Notes under the pieces: model-generated
What the model was told of the DNA's origin: nothing
Database searches by the model: none
Seen by the model: the letters and a program-made list of their open reading frames with translations, nothing else
Program-made: the position numbers and the translations under genes
DNA from: a virus
DNA length: 37,561 bases
Reading direction: 5' to 3' (one strand)
IMG/VR virus record: IMGVR_UViG_3300030098_001864
Coordinates: 1 to 37,561 of that record
Shown here: positions 6,515 through 16,318 of the stretch, piece after piece
Layout of the letters: the number at the start of each line of letters is the position of its first letter
Position numbering within the stretch: the stretch's first letter is position 1

Positions 6515-7949
6515 TGCCCTTGAGGAACTGAAACTCTATGGCGTGGCAATATGCCTCACTTGAGTATCCATGATAACAAGGTGTACCACAAGCTGCCCAG
6601 GGGTAAGGTTCGCCTGTATCTGGATCAATACAACCATCTCCTCCATAACCCCCGCAAGGAATTTCTTCACCACCGCAGTTAAAGCACGAACCACCTTCCC
6701 ATCCCCACAAAGTCTTCAGGTTGTAAGGCTTTGTTCTGCATGTATCTAGGTCTTTGTTAACAAGAAGTGCCCATCCAAATATTTCACTTCTTGCGGAACA
6801 ACCGTTGACGCAATGAGAACAACCCCTTTGTCCCAAGTTGTATTGTTGAGCATCTGCTGTGCAGTCACATTCGCACGTAACCCCTGGAATATGTTCGTCT
6901 AATTCGGGGGGCACTGTTGCTTGGCAGCCCCCTAAGTCGCTACACAAAATTCTATTTGCCGCCCACTCAATACATTTGCTCGCCGTGCAGTCTTCTCTTG
7001 CAAACATACGAACTTTCCAACAACCAGAACCCAACCTTTCTCCATCCCAGTTTTCGTATGTCGTGGCTTCAAATTGACCGTCTCCGGGATACGCGGTCCC
7101 AAAGCACCGCCCTGGCCCATAATAGTTGCAACCTCCACAAGAAGCTGTTCCCATTGCCCCTTCGCATTCTCCATCGTCCGGGCAAGCGGAGTTAGGAGGA
7201 TATTTTACACAATCCTCACACGTAACATCTTCTGGGCAACCTACATATCTCGCCCATTCATTTTCTCCACTTGGAATCCAAGTGCATGACATATGCACAG
7301 CAATTGTAGGCTGTCCATACCAAGCGCAATTACCAAAGTTGTTTGCGTCAAGATACGCTTGCATCCTTTCGCAATAATAAGAATCGGGATCAATAACAAC
7401 TTCTTGGCCTACAACAATATACTTGGTTTGATAAAAAGCAGTTGTAGTAGAGAATCCATAAGTTTGACCACAAATAGTTGCGGGAGCATTTTCTATATCT
7501 GCATAGCATGCTCCGCAATCGAAACAATAGCCATAATCGTTTCCGTTAAAACACGGTCCATCTACTTCATCTAGAGCGGTGCAACACCTTGCGCATGTAT
7601 CAGTTAAGTGCGCGTCTGGATTAGTTCGGCACTTTGTTCTAAACGAACCAGAAAAGCCTGTGTAATCATTAGGATTGCTTGGGGTCCAGCAGTTAGAGCA
7701 AGGCCCGTTTCCACCACCACCACCACCACCTTCATCATCGTCTGGGCAACACTCAGAGCATTCCCATTCTTGCGACTCAAGGACTGTTGTTAAAGTTCTG
7801 TTTCCGTAAGCGTCAGTTCTAACAACATACCTAAATGTTCCGTCTGCCACTCGTTGTTTTGTAAGAACACGTTTGCCAGGAATGCGCGTTGTGTCGCCGC
7901 TCATTTCTTCTTGGAACTCTTCGTCGTAATCGTAAGGCCAAACAGGCAT
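6501..7949 (-). CDS. Extremely cysteine-rich tail-region protein, 482 aa
   Basis: I count 44 cysteines in 482 residues. Most are in C-x2-C, C-x3-C or CC arrangements between Gly, Asp, Pro and aromatic residues, starting after a Gly run (about residues 73-79). The first 60 residues lack cysteine and look like an attachment domain (RVLTKQRVADGTFRYVVRTD). GAGGG precedes the ATG at 7949. It lies at the distal end of the tail operon, where receptor-binding proteins are usual. It could be a disulfide-stabilised or metal-loaded fibre or tip. Either would be unusual for a phage protein folded in bacterial cytoplasm. No known family is recognised. Confidence 0.75.
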   Translation of the reverse strand: MPVWPYDYDEEFQEEMSGDTTRIPGKRVLTKQRVADGTFRYVVRTDAYGNRTLTTVLESQEWECSECCPDDDEGGGGGGGNGPCSNCWTPSNPNDYTGFSGSFRTKCRTNPDAHLTDTCARCCTALDEVDGPCFNGNDYGYCFDCGACYADIENAPATICGQTYGFSTTTAFYQTKYIVVGQEVVIDPDSYYCERMQAYLDANNFGNCAWYGQPTIAVHMSCTWIPSGENEWARYVGCPEDVTCEDCVKYPPNSACPDDGECEGAMGTASCGGCNYYGPGRCFGTAYPGDGQFEATTYENWDGERLGSGCWKVRMFAREDCTASKCIEWAANRILCSDLGGCQATVPPELDEHIPGVTCECDCTADAQQYNLGQRGCSHCVNGCSARSEIFGWALLVNKDLDTCRTKPYNLKTLWGWEGGSCFNCGGEEIPCGGYGGDGCIDPDTGEPYPWAACGTPCYHGYSSEAYCHAIEFQFLKGNGEP

Positions 7950-7953
7950 TTAA

Positions 7954-8301
7954 TTAACCCTCATAGTTCCAACCTACGGATTCGATCTGATCACAGGCTT
8001 GCGCCCTGGTTTCTTCTTTGCCGTCCCAAACAACTGCATTAATCTGGTCCTCGAGTCCGTTGCAATAATCTCGTACTGCATTGATCTTTGCCAAGAGAGC
8101 GGTTTTTTCGGCTCCCTTGATAATACCCATTGCGATGTTTCTTTGCTTGTATTCAGGAACGTCAGCTTCGATGGCCCAGGCTGCTCGCTTGCGAATACGA
8201 GACAAACGATAAGTACGGACAGCTTCAACCTCGCGCTCATCAATGATATCGATGACCGATCCATCCTGGCTACACCTCATATGTGATTTAAAGTTGCTCA
8301 T
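7954..8301 (-). CDS. Hypothetical tail-region protein, 115 aa
   Basis: A 115-residue charged, largely helical protein starting MSNFKSHMRCS. Its ATG overlaps the stop of the preceding fibre-like protein (ATGA), so the two are translationally coupled. The size and position just after a putative receptor-binding protein resemble a tail-fibre assembly chaperone, but there is no sequence signature for that. The C-terminal third (CNGLEDQINAVVW) could form a helix pair. Confidence 0.6.
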   Translation of the reverse strand: MSNFKSHMRCSQDGSVIDIIDEREVEAVRTYRLSRIRKRAAWAIEADVPEYKQRNIAMGIIKGAEKTALLAKINAVRDYCNGLEDQINAVVWDGKEETRAQACDQIESVGWNYEG

Positions 8302-8921
8302 GCCGTGTCAAACCTAATGCCAATTCTTGGCGTATATGTCAATTCAGCTCTGCCATTTGGGTTGGCAGAGTTTGGCAAATCGCTGCCTGACTCTTGGTAG
8401 CAAGCCCAATCTTGGCCGTAGTTGTCTAAAGACTGCGAATAAAAAGCCTTGTTGTTGTTCACGCCACCGCCATACGAATGCTCAATGTCAATCGCACCAG
8501 ATGTAATTACCGATGCCATCCAATACCATCCGGCTGTAAGTGTTGGTTTGCTGACAAATGCAACAGAAGAGTCGCCAGTTCCGTTTCCGGTAATTGAACC
8601 AGTTGTGCCAGTGATAAGATTAGTCGGAAGGCCTTTGTCGTTGTTATACATGCCAATCTTCAAGGTTCCGGTGTTTCCGGCATCGTCGCCGTTGATTCCG
8701 TATTGGGCAATCGTCAAGGTGTACGGAATGTACCAGAGTTGATACACGATAGTAGATTCGTGCGCCCGGCCTGAGTCATTGCCGTTTGACGTATACCCAA
8801 GGTAAAAACCGTTAGTTGTTTGGTCGGTGCGAAAGCCTGGATGTCCAAGCTGGTTGTTGTCAATAGTCGTAACTGAATTAGTCTTTAGCCGACCGCTACT
8901 GTCGTATATTTGTACACCCAT
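8298..8921 (-). CDS. Putative tail fibre / receptor-binding protein
   Basis: From the ATG at 8921 this is 207 residues, rich in Gly, Asn, Thr and Ser, with beta-strand-like repeats. The segment KPTLTAGWYWMAS, flanked by YQLWYIPYTLTIAQYGI, is typical of jelly-roll-like domains in phage tail proteins and fibres. The start is set by a strong GGAGGTG and by the TAATG overlap with the upstream 116-aa gene. It is one of the last genes of the tail module, where host-recognition proteins usually lie. The specific receptor is unknown. Confidence 0.55.
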   Translation of the reverse strand: MGVQIYDSSGRLKTNSVTTIDNNQLGHPGFRTDQTTNGFYLGYTSNGNDSGRAHESTIVYQLWYIPYTLTIAQYGINGDDAGNTGTLKIGMYNNDKGLPTNLITGTTGSITGNGTGDSSVAFVSKPTLTAGWYWMASVITSGAIDIEHSYGGGVNNNKAFYSQSLDNYGQDWACYQESGSDLPNSANPNGRAELTYTPRIGIRFDTA

Positions 8922-9271
8922 TAATACACCTCCCTTGCCCATACTGCCGACCACTCCGGTTCATTTGCCGACACAGCAGATGTTAGTTCTGTCACCAGGC
9001 TTTGGCCTGGGGTTAATACACAAACCACGCCTTGGTATTCCATATACTCAGATGTTTCCAGAGTTATATCTGGTATCAACCTAAGGTACTCTTCGTCGAA
9101 CCCAAGTTTATTTTCATCCAACACCCGAAGAATTGGAACAATACTTGCCGTATCTGTGTTAACCACACGCAACATGGTTACAACACTCAAGCCGCCAGTA
9201 TATGCGGGAACAAGTGTAATCTCGTCTGTTCCAACGAACAGCCCTTTTGCCGTATGTGTTGAAAGCGCCAT
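8921..9271 (-). CDS. Small tail-region structural protein, 116 aa
   Basis: A 116-residue protein with alternating hydrophobic beta pattern (GTDEITLVPAYTG, SVVTMLRVVNTDTAS), like a compact virion domain. It starts at an ATG preceded by GGTGGG, directly after the 737-aa tail protein, and ends in TAATG shared with the fibre-like gene. Probably a minor tail or adaptor protein. No family recognised. Confidence 0.6.
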   Translation of the reverse strand: MALSTHTAKGLFVGTDEITLVPAYTGGLSVVTMLRVVNTDTASIVPILRVLDENKLGFDEEYLRLIPDITLETSEYMEYQGVVCVLTPGQSLVTELTSAVSANEPEWSAVWAREVY

Positions 9272-11485
9272 TTAATACCCACCTATTGATGATAAGTTTG
9301 ATCCGTAAAACCCACCACTGCGGACTCCTGCCTGGTTGTTGCATATCGAATACAAGGGTTTTTCCCACACATACAAAACCAAATCCAACTCTTCTCCGTC
9401 AACATTAACACGGAAAATGTTGTGTATCTCTATGTTTCCAAACATGCCTCCAGATAATTCAATACCCTGCTCGGCGGCTTTTCTGACTTCTTCTGGAACG
9501 GTCTGATTTGCCACCCGATCAATCCCACCAAAGTCAGTTCTAGGAGAAGAATCGGTGCGCAAAGTAGGCGAGTACCGATTACTTCCAGAAAAACCAATAG
9601 CGGATGTAACACTACCTTGGAGAGAATTAAAAGATGGCACTTGCGGGTTTACAGCTTGCGGACTGGAAACCGCACCTCCTTCTTCTTCTTCTTCTTCTGG
9701 GTATTGTATGACGCCAATCATGCAGTGAGTCCCTACTAGCAACGGTTGTATATCCACAAATGCAGAGTTGTGTGGACTCATAGGGATTACGTTTTGAACA
9801 GCTATTATAGGGTCAGTTAACGAAACGGCACTGTACAATGGCCTTTGCAATGGCCCGCTCTGGTTGACTCCAGTAATTATCGCATGATGTACAGTTTGCC
9901 GAACATCAATTATAGGAGTAGTTATTTTCAATCTGCCGTCTGGCCGATGAGATATTTTTGTAGTTGAAGTTGAAACAACGCTACCAGAACCCAAATCATT
10001 TTTGGGCATCAAACCAAACAGTGGATGATTGTAAGATCCTGATATTTTTGTTATTGGCCCACGGCCAGTAATTGACCAAACAACTTCTTGCGAGCCAGGC
10101 CACAAGACCAAATCTTGTAAATTCCCAAACGTGCCTGACATAATCACGTCTACTGGGTCGCACCGAAACCGGTCGTAGAATCTGCGGCCAACCCAGTTTG
10201 CGTAGTTAAGACATTGGTTTTCGTTAGTCCAAACCATTTCCCCATTTTCATAGTTTTTAATCGCCGAAATCGTGGAATAAACAGGGTGTTGTCTGCCTAA
10301 CCAATAAATGTCTGGTCTACCATTTATCTCAGGGTCAGTCGATTGAACAACTTCGTAATCAGATAAAGCCGGATTGTGTTCTGGGTGTTGTTCTATAAAC
10401 TCACTTGGGGCATTTCCGAAAAACGCATTACGAAAGTACACATTTAGTTTTTCAGGAACAGACGCAGCAATAGAAGCTGGAGACATATCCAAGGTTGGGT
10501 CTGTAACTACTTCGGTCCCGTTGTGAACAACAGACGGGAGCATTCCCCCCGAAATAATGCTTCCTTCAAACTGCTCTGTAAATTCTTCGCTAAAGGCTGT
10601 GTTCGTATTTGCTATTGGAGAAATCCAATACCTATATGAAAGGGAACCAGTGTAACTTCTGCTTGGATATGCAATCAACACATGACCAGTTAGCGTAAGT
10701 ATTGAATCCAGAAACTCGCCAAACGGCCTTCCTGAAGCACTTATATCTATTAAATCGTTTACGTGATAAAGGTTTGAGTCTTCATTGTTGTCGTAATTCC
10801 AAGCTTCTTTTTTCGGCAAGTAGTAGAATTCTGCGCGCCCATTAACTTCTTGGTCATCGTGCAACCCCAACATGAAATTAATAAGCCTGGGCAAGTTCCA
10901 CAGGGTATCTTCTGTCTCGCTTGTTCCAAACAAAGTCTCGGGGTGAAAAGCACCTGGACCCAAAGATTCTTCCAGCATGTTTATTCCATACCGAAATCTG
11001 CTTTCTTTCCGCTCTCCGCCTGGAATAAAGAATGGTGCGCCGACTGTGTGCTTTTGCCACCAATACCTGTAATCGACAAAATCGCACGCATAAAACTGAA
11101 CGTCTTCTGAGTATGTAGTCGGTATCAAAACGGGAACGGGTGCAAGCATGTGCATCCCGTCAAACAACAATCCGTCAAACAGGATTGAAATTCCATCATT
11201 GCGATACCATTGCGTGTCTTCATCTAGAGAGAAGTTTACTTTTAAGGTTTCGGCTATCGCGTTGGCCGTTTTCCCGTCCAAAAGAAATCTTCCTCGGCCA
11301 AAATTAGAAGCTCCAATAGGCCAAGATATTTTATTAAACTCTTCGGGATTCCAGCCGGCAGATATAAGAAGGTTAGACAATTCGTTAGTAATTGAAACAG
11401 GGCTGATAACATCCTGGCCTTCGGCTCCAAAAGTTATTTCAATTCTGCCAAGAGGCGTTGTGCCTGTGTCTGGTTCTATGCCCAT
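9272..11485 (-). CDS. Large tail / baseplate-type protein, 737 aa
   Basis: At 737 residues this is among the largest proteins of the genome. It follows the 662-aa protein directly. The N-terminus (RIEITFGAEGQDVISPVSIT) looks like a beta-sandwich; the middle is rich in Trp and Tyr, as in baseplate hub or tail-tip proteins. A run of acidic residues (PEEEEEEGG) divides the last quarter, which contains a Ser/Gly/Asn-rich linker and a final beta domain. It probably belongs to the tail tip. I cannot match it to a named hub family. Confidence 0.6.
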   Translation of the reverse strand: MGIEPDTGTTPLGRIEITFGAEGQDVISPVSITNELSNLLISAGWNPEEFNKISWPIGASNFGRGRFLLDGKTANAIAETLKVNFSLDEDTQWYRNDGISILFDGLLFDGMHMLAPVPVLIPTTYSEDVQFYACDFVDYRYWWQKHTVGAPFFIPGGERKESRFRYGINMLEESLGPGAFHPETLFGTSETEDTLWNLPRLINFMLGLHDDQEVNGRAEFYYLPKKEAWNYDNNEDSNLYHVNDLIDISASGRPFGEFLDSILTLTGHVLIAYPSRSYTGSLSYRYWISPIANTNTAFSEEFTEQFEGSIISGGMLPSVVHNGTEVVTDPTLDMSPASIAASVPEKLNVYFRNAFFGNAPSEFIEQHPEHNPALSDYEVVQSTDPEINGRPDIYWLGRQHPVYSTISAIKNYENGEMVWTNENQCLNYANWVGRRFYDRFRCDPVDVIMSGTFGNLQDLVLWPGSQEVVWSITGRGPITKISGSYNHPLFGLMPKNDLGSGSVVSTSTTKISHRPDGRLKITTPIIDVRQTVHHAIITGVNQSGPLQRPLYSAVSLTDPIIAVQNVIPMSPHNSAFVDIQPLLVGTHCMIGVIQYPEEEEEEGGAVSSPQAVNPQVPSFNSLQGSVTSAIGFSGSNRYSPTLRTDSSPRTDFGGIDRVANQTVPEEVRKAAEQGIELSGGMFGNIEIHNIFRVNVDGEELDLVLYVWEKPLYSICNNQAGVRSGGFYGSNLSSIGGY

Positions 11486-11490
11486 TGCAA

Positions 11491-13479
11491 TTAGTTTCCA
11501 TAGATTTCTTCTGGGTTTCCAAGCTTAAACATTTGCCCCACCCCCTGGCTGTCGCCCTCATTAAATTGGAGCAGATTTCGAGTTATTGAACCAGGCTGGT
11601 TTTCATTCCCTTCAAACCTTGGGTCTGCCGGAGAAGAAATAGCTTTATATGGAGGCCACCAGGCCGTAAACGTCTGTTCTCCCCAACCTGGAATAGTTAC
11701 GTTTGTAGTATAAAAGCCGGAAGAATCTGCGTTGTCAAGAAGCCTAACAACCCGTCGATAAATTCCGATATACGTCCGGTTGTTATTTGCATCAACGTCT
11801 CCCCGGCTAACAATAAACGACTCTTCAAGAGTAATTCCATTGTTTGGTTTTGACATTGAAATGCGTCGTGGCGGCTTTCCTATTCTTGATACTTGGTACT
11901 CCGACTCCATGTAAACTTCTGGTGATCCGGTTTGATAAACAAGATCGCTGGCATTTGCATGCATTGACGGAACGACAACAATGTTGTTTTTTACCGTTAT
12001 AGACTCTGACCCAGAAACCAAACCATATGGTTTATCTATGTGGCCGGTTGCTTCAATTGAACTTTGTGTATGTTCTCCAGTTTCTTGCACTGGTGGCTCG
12101 GCAGCTTCTTCAAACTTAACGTCGTCAAACTCTAGCGATACGTCTTCTCCAGCCCACTCGTCTCCCCTTTTCCAAGTCGCTACCGGAAACTCGGAAGGCG
12201 ACCAGGCTTCGCTGTCATCCGGGTTCCAAGGGAAAAACATTTGTCGTTTTACTGAAGAGATCAGTTGAGCGCCATATTCGTTGGGACGTGGAGCTACCGA
12301 CAAATCATCTTGCTCAAAAAACGGCTTCAGCAAACCGAAACCACTTCCAGTTTCATTTTCAAGTCCAAACTGAGACGTTGTTTGCATACCCATTGCAACA
12401 ATTCTCAAAGAAATAGACCTCTTTGAAAATACATCGTTTTCAGATACTGTAATTGATTGAATCAGGTCGGTTGTAATTTCTGTATCACCGACAGCACCGC
12501 CAAAACTGATTCGAGAAGCTGCTATTCGGATTAAAGAATTAAGCAATTCTCGAGGATCTGAATTTACGTCCCCCTCAAGCTCTCCCTCAAAGGTCTTTGT
12601 TCCCATCATGTTGCCCAGGCCGCGTTGGTAAGTAAAACGACCCGACCCTGCTTTTGCTGGGTATGGCAACGGCCTGGAGTATTCTTTAAGGGTTATCCGG
12701 TACAGAAGCTTGCACCCCGTAGAATCGGTCGCCCAACGCATTGATTCGACCCGAAAATTCGGTGGTACTACTGGCATCACAAGAGTTCTATATCGGTCTG
12801 GATTTGCCCCCCTTGATCCAGAATTAGAAAACGAACCAGGGTTCATTTTTCCGTCGATAAAGTTTCTTACCCTTAGTTGACCGTCAACAACAAGGGTGGT
12901 TGCTCCAACATTATCTATCGTATATTCCTGCGTCCAAGTGTGGCTAAGAACGTGGTAGGTTACGTCTTCTGCTGGTGGCTCAATCTTGTGCCAGGTAATA
13001 GTAAATGACACAAGAGCCGTAAGCGTGCCGTACATTTCATTAATAGAGTACGAGCATGTAGGCGTTCCGTAATCATCTTCCATTGTCCCATAATAAACTA
13101 CGGATCTACCTTGAGACGTGGAGGTATTAATTTGCGTGTCTATACCCGCCACATCGTTGCTACTGTTTATCCCGCCTGTCATTTCGTTTGTGCCTGAGCT
13201 GTCGAAATCTAGCCAAACACGAACCGAAGTAGTTTCGCCTTGTTTAGGTTGACTTGTTAAATGCTCTCGAGCATTTAGCAAAGCGGTCCTAAAGTTAGAT
13301 TCTGTCGTTTCAGAAATTAGAGCAGTGCCAGTAATGGTGTGTTTAGTGGTTTCAATTGAAATGCCATCGTCAGAAAACACTGGGTCAGCAGACTGTGATT
13401 TGATGTTTACATGAGACCAGGTGTGTTGAGAAGCACCTTCGGAACCAAATCCGTTGAATGTAACAGCCCATTTAGCCAT
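11491..13479 (-). CDS. Large tail structural protein, 662 aa
   Basis: This 662-residue protein lies immediately after the short tape measure, where distal-tail or tail-tip proteins are normally encoded. The start MAKWAVTFNGFGSEGASQHTW and several beta-rich blocks suggest a virion protein. A central segment repeats short patterns, and an acidic linker (about residues 440-480) separates N- and C-terminal halves. The ATG abuts the TAG of the tape measure gene, with GTGGGG upstream. A distal-tail role is inferred from position only. Confidence 0.6.
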   Translation of the reverse strand: MAKWAVTFNGFGSEGASQHTWSHVNIKSQSADPVFSDDGISIETTKHTITGTALISETTESNFRTALLNAREHLTSQPKQGETTSVRVWLDFDSSGTNEMTGGINSSNDVAGIDTQINTSTSQGRSVVYYGTMEDDYGTPTCSYSINEMYGTLTALVSFTITWHKIEPPAEDVTYHVLSHTWTQEYTIDNVGATTLVVDGQLRVRNFIDGKMNPGSFSNSGSRGANPDRYRTLVMPVVPPNFRVESMRWATDSTGCKLLYRITLKEYSRPLPYPAKAGSGRFTYQRGLGNMMGTKTFEGELEGDVNSDPRELLNSLIRIAASRISFGGAVGDTEITTDLIQSITVSENDVFSKRSISLRIVAMGMQTTSQFGLENETGSGFGLLKPFFEQDDLSVAPRPNEYGAQLISSVKRQMFFPWNPDDSEAWSPSEFPVATWKRGDEWAGEDVSLEFDDVKFEEAAEPPVQETGEHTQSSIEATGHIDKPYGLVSGSESITVKNNIVVVPSMHANASDLVYQTGSPEVYMESEYQVSRIGKPPRRISMSKPNNGITLEESFIVSRGDVDANNNRTYIGIYRRVVRLLDNADSSGFYTTNVTIPGWGEQTFTAWWPPYKAISSPADPRFEGNENQPGSITRNLLQFNEGDSQGVGQMFKLGNPEEIYGN

Positions 13480-14478
13480 CTATGTACCCCACTTTTTCTT
13501 ATCATCGTCTGGCAAATTCTCAAAAGCAATTGGGTTTAATTCTCTGCCGGACGCAAGGCCACCACGAACTTGCGTACTGTGTTTCCACATTCCGCTAGTC
13601 ATTGCTTCCAGATGTTTCATTAACAAAGCATTTGCTTCCGCAGATGGATCTGGTTCACCTTGATTTTTAATATCTTTAACATCACGGCTAATTTCCGCAA
13701 TCGCCTCGTCGATCGCCTTTGAAATATCAAGCCCCAAATTCCCCAAAACACCAAATGCTGGACCGCCTACGCCTGGAACCAAAGAAATAATTTTAATCAA
13801 CCAACTTTGCACCTCAATCAAGGTGCTTGCCACATGAAGTACAGTAAGCGCACATGTTCTAGCAGCTTCCGCTAAACCGTTTATACCGCCAAATGCGTCA
13901 ATCAAAGGTTGAATCAGTTTTTCCATTGTCGTAAAAAAGACTTCAAGCACAGTAATCTTGATTGCGCCAAACGCTGTATCAAGTGCATTCTTGACGTTGG
14001 CAAACCCTTCTCTTGCCCTTGTCATCTCGAGCAGCATTGGACCCAGTGCTTTGGCCTTTTCCATTTGCCTGTTGAAATCGCCAATGGCAGTGATTGCGGA
14101 TGCCATTGCAGCTTGTCCGCTCAATGCTGCGAGCTGGGAAATCAGTTGTTGAGTCTCAGAATCCCAACGTTGCATTGTTGCAACAAACTTCTTTATTGCA
14201 TTTACTACTGTGTCAAACGCTTTTTTAGCAGCAAGAACTGCAACGGCAGCAACGCCCAAGCCCGCTGCAAACTTGCCCATTTTGCCCATGTTGCCTAAAG
14301 GAGCAAATCCGCCTCCACCGCCTCCTCCTCCACCGCCTCCGCCGTCTGTTTGGCCTGGGACAATCGGCGGTATAAACCTACCACCACCTCCGCCTTCATT
14401 TCCGACTCCACCAGGCAATGGCAACGTCTGATCATCAGACTGGATTACAACGTCAATCTGTCCAAGGTTTTCAGCCAT
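13480..14478 (-). CDS. Putative short tape measure protein, 332 aa
   Basis: After a Gly-rich N-terminus (about residues 20-60, with a run of twelve Gly) the protein becomes a long chain of hydrophobic and amphipathic helices: GKFAAGLGVAAVAVLAAKKAF, then helical stretches with QLAALSGQ and LVPGVGGPAFGVLGN. This is the composition of tape measure proteins, which set tail length and pass through the membrane. At 332 residues it would specify a short tail. It sits two genes after the tail-assembly-chaperone pair and just before the large tail-tip proteins, as expected. Its start overlaps the upstream stop (TGATG). Confidence 0.6.
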   Translation of the reverse strand: MAENLGQIDVVIQSDDQTLPLPGGVGNEGGGGGRFIPPIVPGQTDGGGGGGGGGGGGFAPLGNMGKMGKFAAGLGVAAVAVLAAKKAFDTVVNAIKKFVATMQRWDSETQQLISQLAALSGQAAMASAITAIGDFNRQMEKAKALGPMLLEMTRAREGFANVKNALDTAFGAIKITVLEVFFTTMEKLIQPLIDAFGGINGLAEAARTCALTVLHVASTLIEVQSWLIKIISLVPGVGGPAFGVLGNLGLDISKAIDEAIAEISRDVKDIKNQGEPDPSAEANALLMKHLEAMTSGMWKHSTQVRGGLASGRELNPIAFENLPDDDKKKWGT

Positions 14479-14951
14479 CAGGTAATCTCATATCCAAACT
14501 TGTAGGTATCGGCCATGTAGCACCACCCTGGCTGCTCAGGAGACTCAAACAACCTGCTGCCACGCTCAAACGTGATCGGCAACGAGGCGTTGTCTTCCAA
14601 ATCGTCATTGCCATCGTGAGACAAGATGTGATTGAACAAACCAGACCGGATTTCGGTCATTACCCTCAGAACGCCATACGTCAGGTTGGCGAACTTTTCG
14701 GTAGACCTGTTCCCTTGATCCAAGTACAAACGGCTCCACACCGCCACCTCAAACTCCTCCTGGATCAAGTAGTAGCCCGCCTGGGGAGTTACAGCAGTTG
14801 GAACGCCCGGAACGATCTGGATATATTGATCGTCCTCCTGAGTAAACACAGGCTCATGCGAGATGTAGATAAAGTCATCGTGAACCAGGCTGACAACCGC
14901 CTTGACTTTCGTCAAGAGAGCTTGATACATCTTGTCAGGCGTCGTACTCAT
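14478..14951 (-). CDS. Tail-module protein, 157 aa (possible tail terminator)
   Basis: A 157-residue protein starting MSTTPDKMYQALLTKVKAVV. The pattern of an N-terminal helix followed by strands with YIQIVPG and EEFEVAVWSRLYLD resembles tail-terminator or tail-completion proteins such as lambda gpU-like folds. Those usually lie before the tail tube gene, so the position here is unusual. Both ends overlap neighbours (TAATG upstream, TGATG downstream). The fold assignment is tentative. Confidence 0.45.
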   Translation of the reverse strand: MSTTPDKMYQALLTKVKAVVSLVHDDFIYISHEPVFTQEDDQYIQIVPGVPTAVTPQAGYYLIQEEFEVAVWSRLYLDQGNRSTEKFANLTYGVLRVMTEIRSGLFNHILSHDGNDDLEDNASLPITFERGSRLFESPEQPGWCYMADTYKFGYEIT

Positions 14952-16318
14952 TAGGCGATCAAGCTATCTGCAATGGTTTCGCTTCCGCCAGTGTGTTCTG
15001 GAAGTTGTTTCCCACGGCTGTACATATTAAAGAACTTGTCAAAATTCTCCTGCATGGTTCCGGTGCTGCTTTTTGCTACTGCTATCACAAACTGATCGTC
15101 TTTGACAAAATCAGTAGTTCCTCGAAGAATTGCAACATATGGTCCGTTTCCGACTTGGACAGCCTTGGCCACACACAACTGATCAATGTAAGCACTTTTT
15201 GTGTTTGTCATTGCAGTAGTGAGTTCTAGTGTGATCTGGTATGGCGTATTTGTAGACAATGCTTCAGGCGTCTTAAAGAACGTAGAAGACGTATTCCACT
15301 GGCTGTGTGATGCTGCGCTCAAGTTGATAGTCGAAGAAGCGGTAAGGCCGTTGTTGGTTACTTCTGTTCCTCCGGCATCTTCCAGGCTGACTTTAAGAAC
15401 ACCAGCAGCAACGCCAGAATCCAAGTAATACTTGTAAGTCAGAAAATAGACTGTATTCGGCAGAAGCTTTCCGGCAGTACCGCCAGATGTGTTCAGTTGC
15501 TGAGTCAACTTTGTGAGATTTGAACCATCTCCCGTGATTTTCAGGTTTGCATCACCTTGGAAAATCTTTGCCGTAGTCGTGTTTTTGTATACGTGCGTTC
15601 CAGCTGTACCAGTTGCAATAGTCCAATTGGAAGGCGTGTTAGTGCTAAACGACTCAAACGATGAATTAGTAAGAAGATTCTTGTTCAATTGGGAGGAAGC
15701 ATCTACAGCCGGATCTGTGACCGTTACAGTTACGCTGGCACCAGATCCGCCAGGCCAATCAGGATCCATAATGTCAGAAATAGGTGCTTCGCCAGTAATT
15801 GTAAATACTTCTCTGCCGGCAGTCCCTGTTACCTGGGAATCTTTTGTGCATTTGATTACTAGAGACTCTGCTCGAGTGTTTGCAGTCGATTTTGTCAAGG
15901 CTGAAGTTGTTGCCAAGATAGTCCCGTTGCCGGTGTTTCCAGAATCGGCTGTGTCAGGCGCACCATAGGCAGAAGCGTTAATTGATGCACTGCCATCTTC
16001 CATTTGTTTAATAAGTCGATCAATCGCAAGTGACAATGTTTTAGATGTCAACGGGTCGTCGTCATTTACCATTTCTATCAGGGTTTTATGCGCAACTGTT
16101 CTGATAGCGTTGTAAACGGCTGCGCAAGACTTTTGCGAAGACAACTTAACATCGGTCAACGCCAGTGCGTGGTCGTTGTCCCCACCATCAAACTCATCCA
16201 GGGCGTCTTGGATTTCTGTTGCCAAGGTTGCCTGGAACGATTTAACTTGGACAGCGATTTGAAACAGCTTGCCAAGTCTTGTAAAAAGGCCATTAGACCC
16301 GGTGAGTGTGACTGCCAT
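14951..16318 (-). CDS. Tail-module protein with carbohydrate-binding-like domain, 455 aa
   Basis: The first about 120 residues are helical (AVQVKSFQATLATEIQDAL). A Thr/Ser/Gly-rich beta part follows. From about residue 212 the segment NLLTNSSFESFSTNTPSNW begins a domain resembling CBM4/9-type carbohydrate-binding modules, which bind sugars or decorate virions. AGGAG precedes the ATG at 16318, and the gene overlaps the frameshift product by TAATG. It lies where a tape measure would often be found but lacks that composition. A surface-decorating tail protein is likely (inference). Confidence 0.5.
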   Translation of the reverse strand: MAVTLTGSNGLFTRLGKLFQIAVQVKSFQATLATEIQDALDEFDGGDNDHALALTDVKLSSQKSCAAVYNAIRTVAHKTLIEMVNDDDPLTSKTLSLAIDRLIKQMEDGSASINASAYGAPDTADSGNTGNGTILATTSALTKSTANTRAESLVIKCTKDSQVTGTAGREVFTITGEAPISDIMDPDWPGGSGASVTVTVTDPAVDASSQLNKNLLTNSSFESFSTNTPSNWTIATGTAGTHVYKNTTTAKIFQGDANLKITGDGSNLTKLTQQLNTSGGTAGKLLPNTVYFLTYKYYLDSGVAAGVLKVSLEDAGGTEVTNNGLTASSTINLSAASHSQWNTSSTFFKTPEALSTNTPYQITLELTTAMTNTKSAYIDQLCVAKAVQVGNGPYVAILRGTTDFVKDDQFVIAVAKSSTGTMQENFDKFFNMYSRGKQLPEHTGGSETIADSLIA

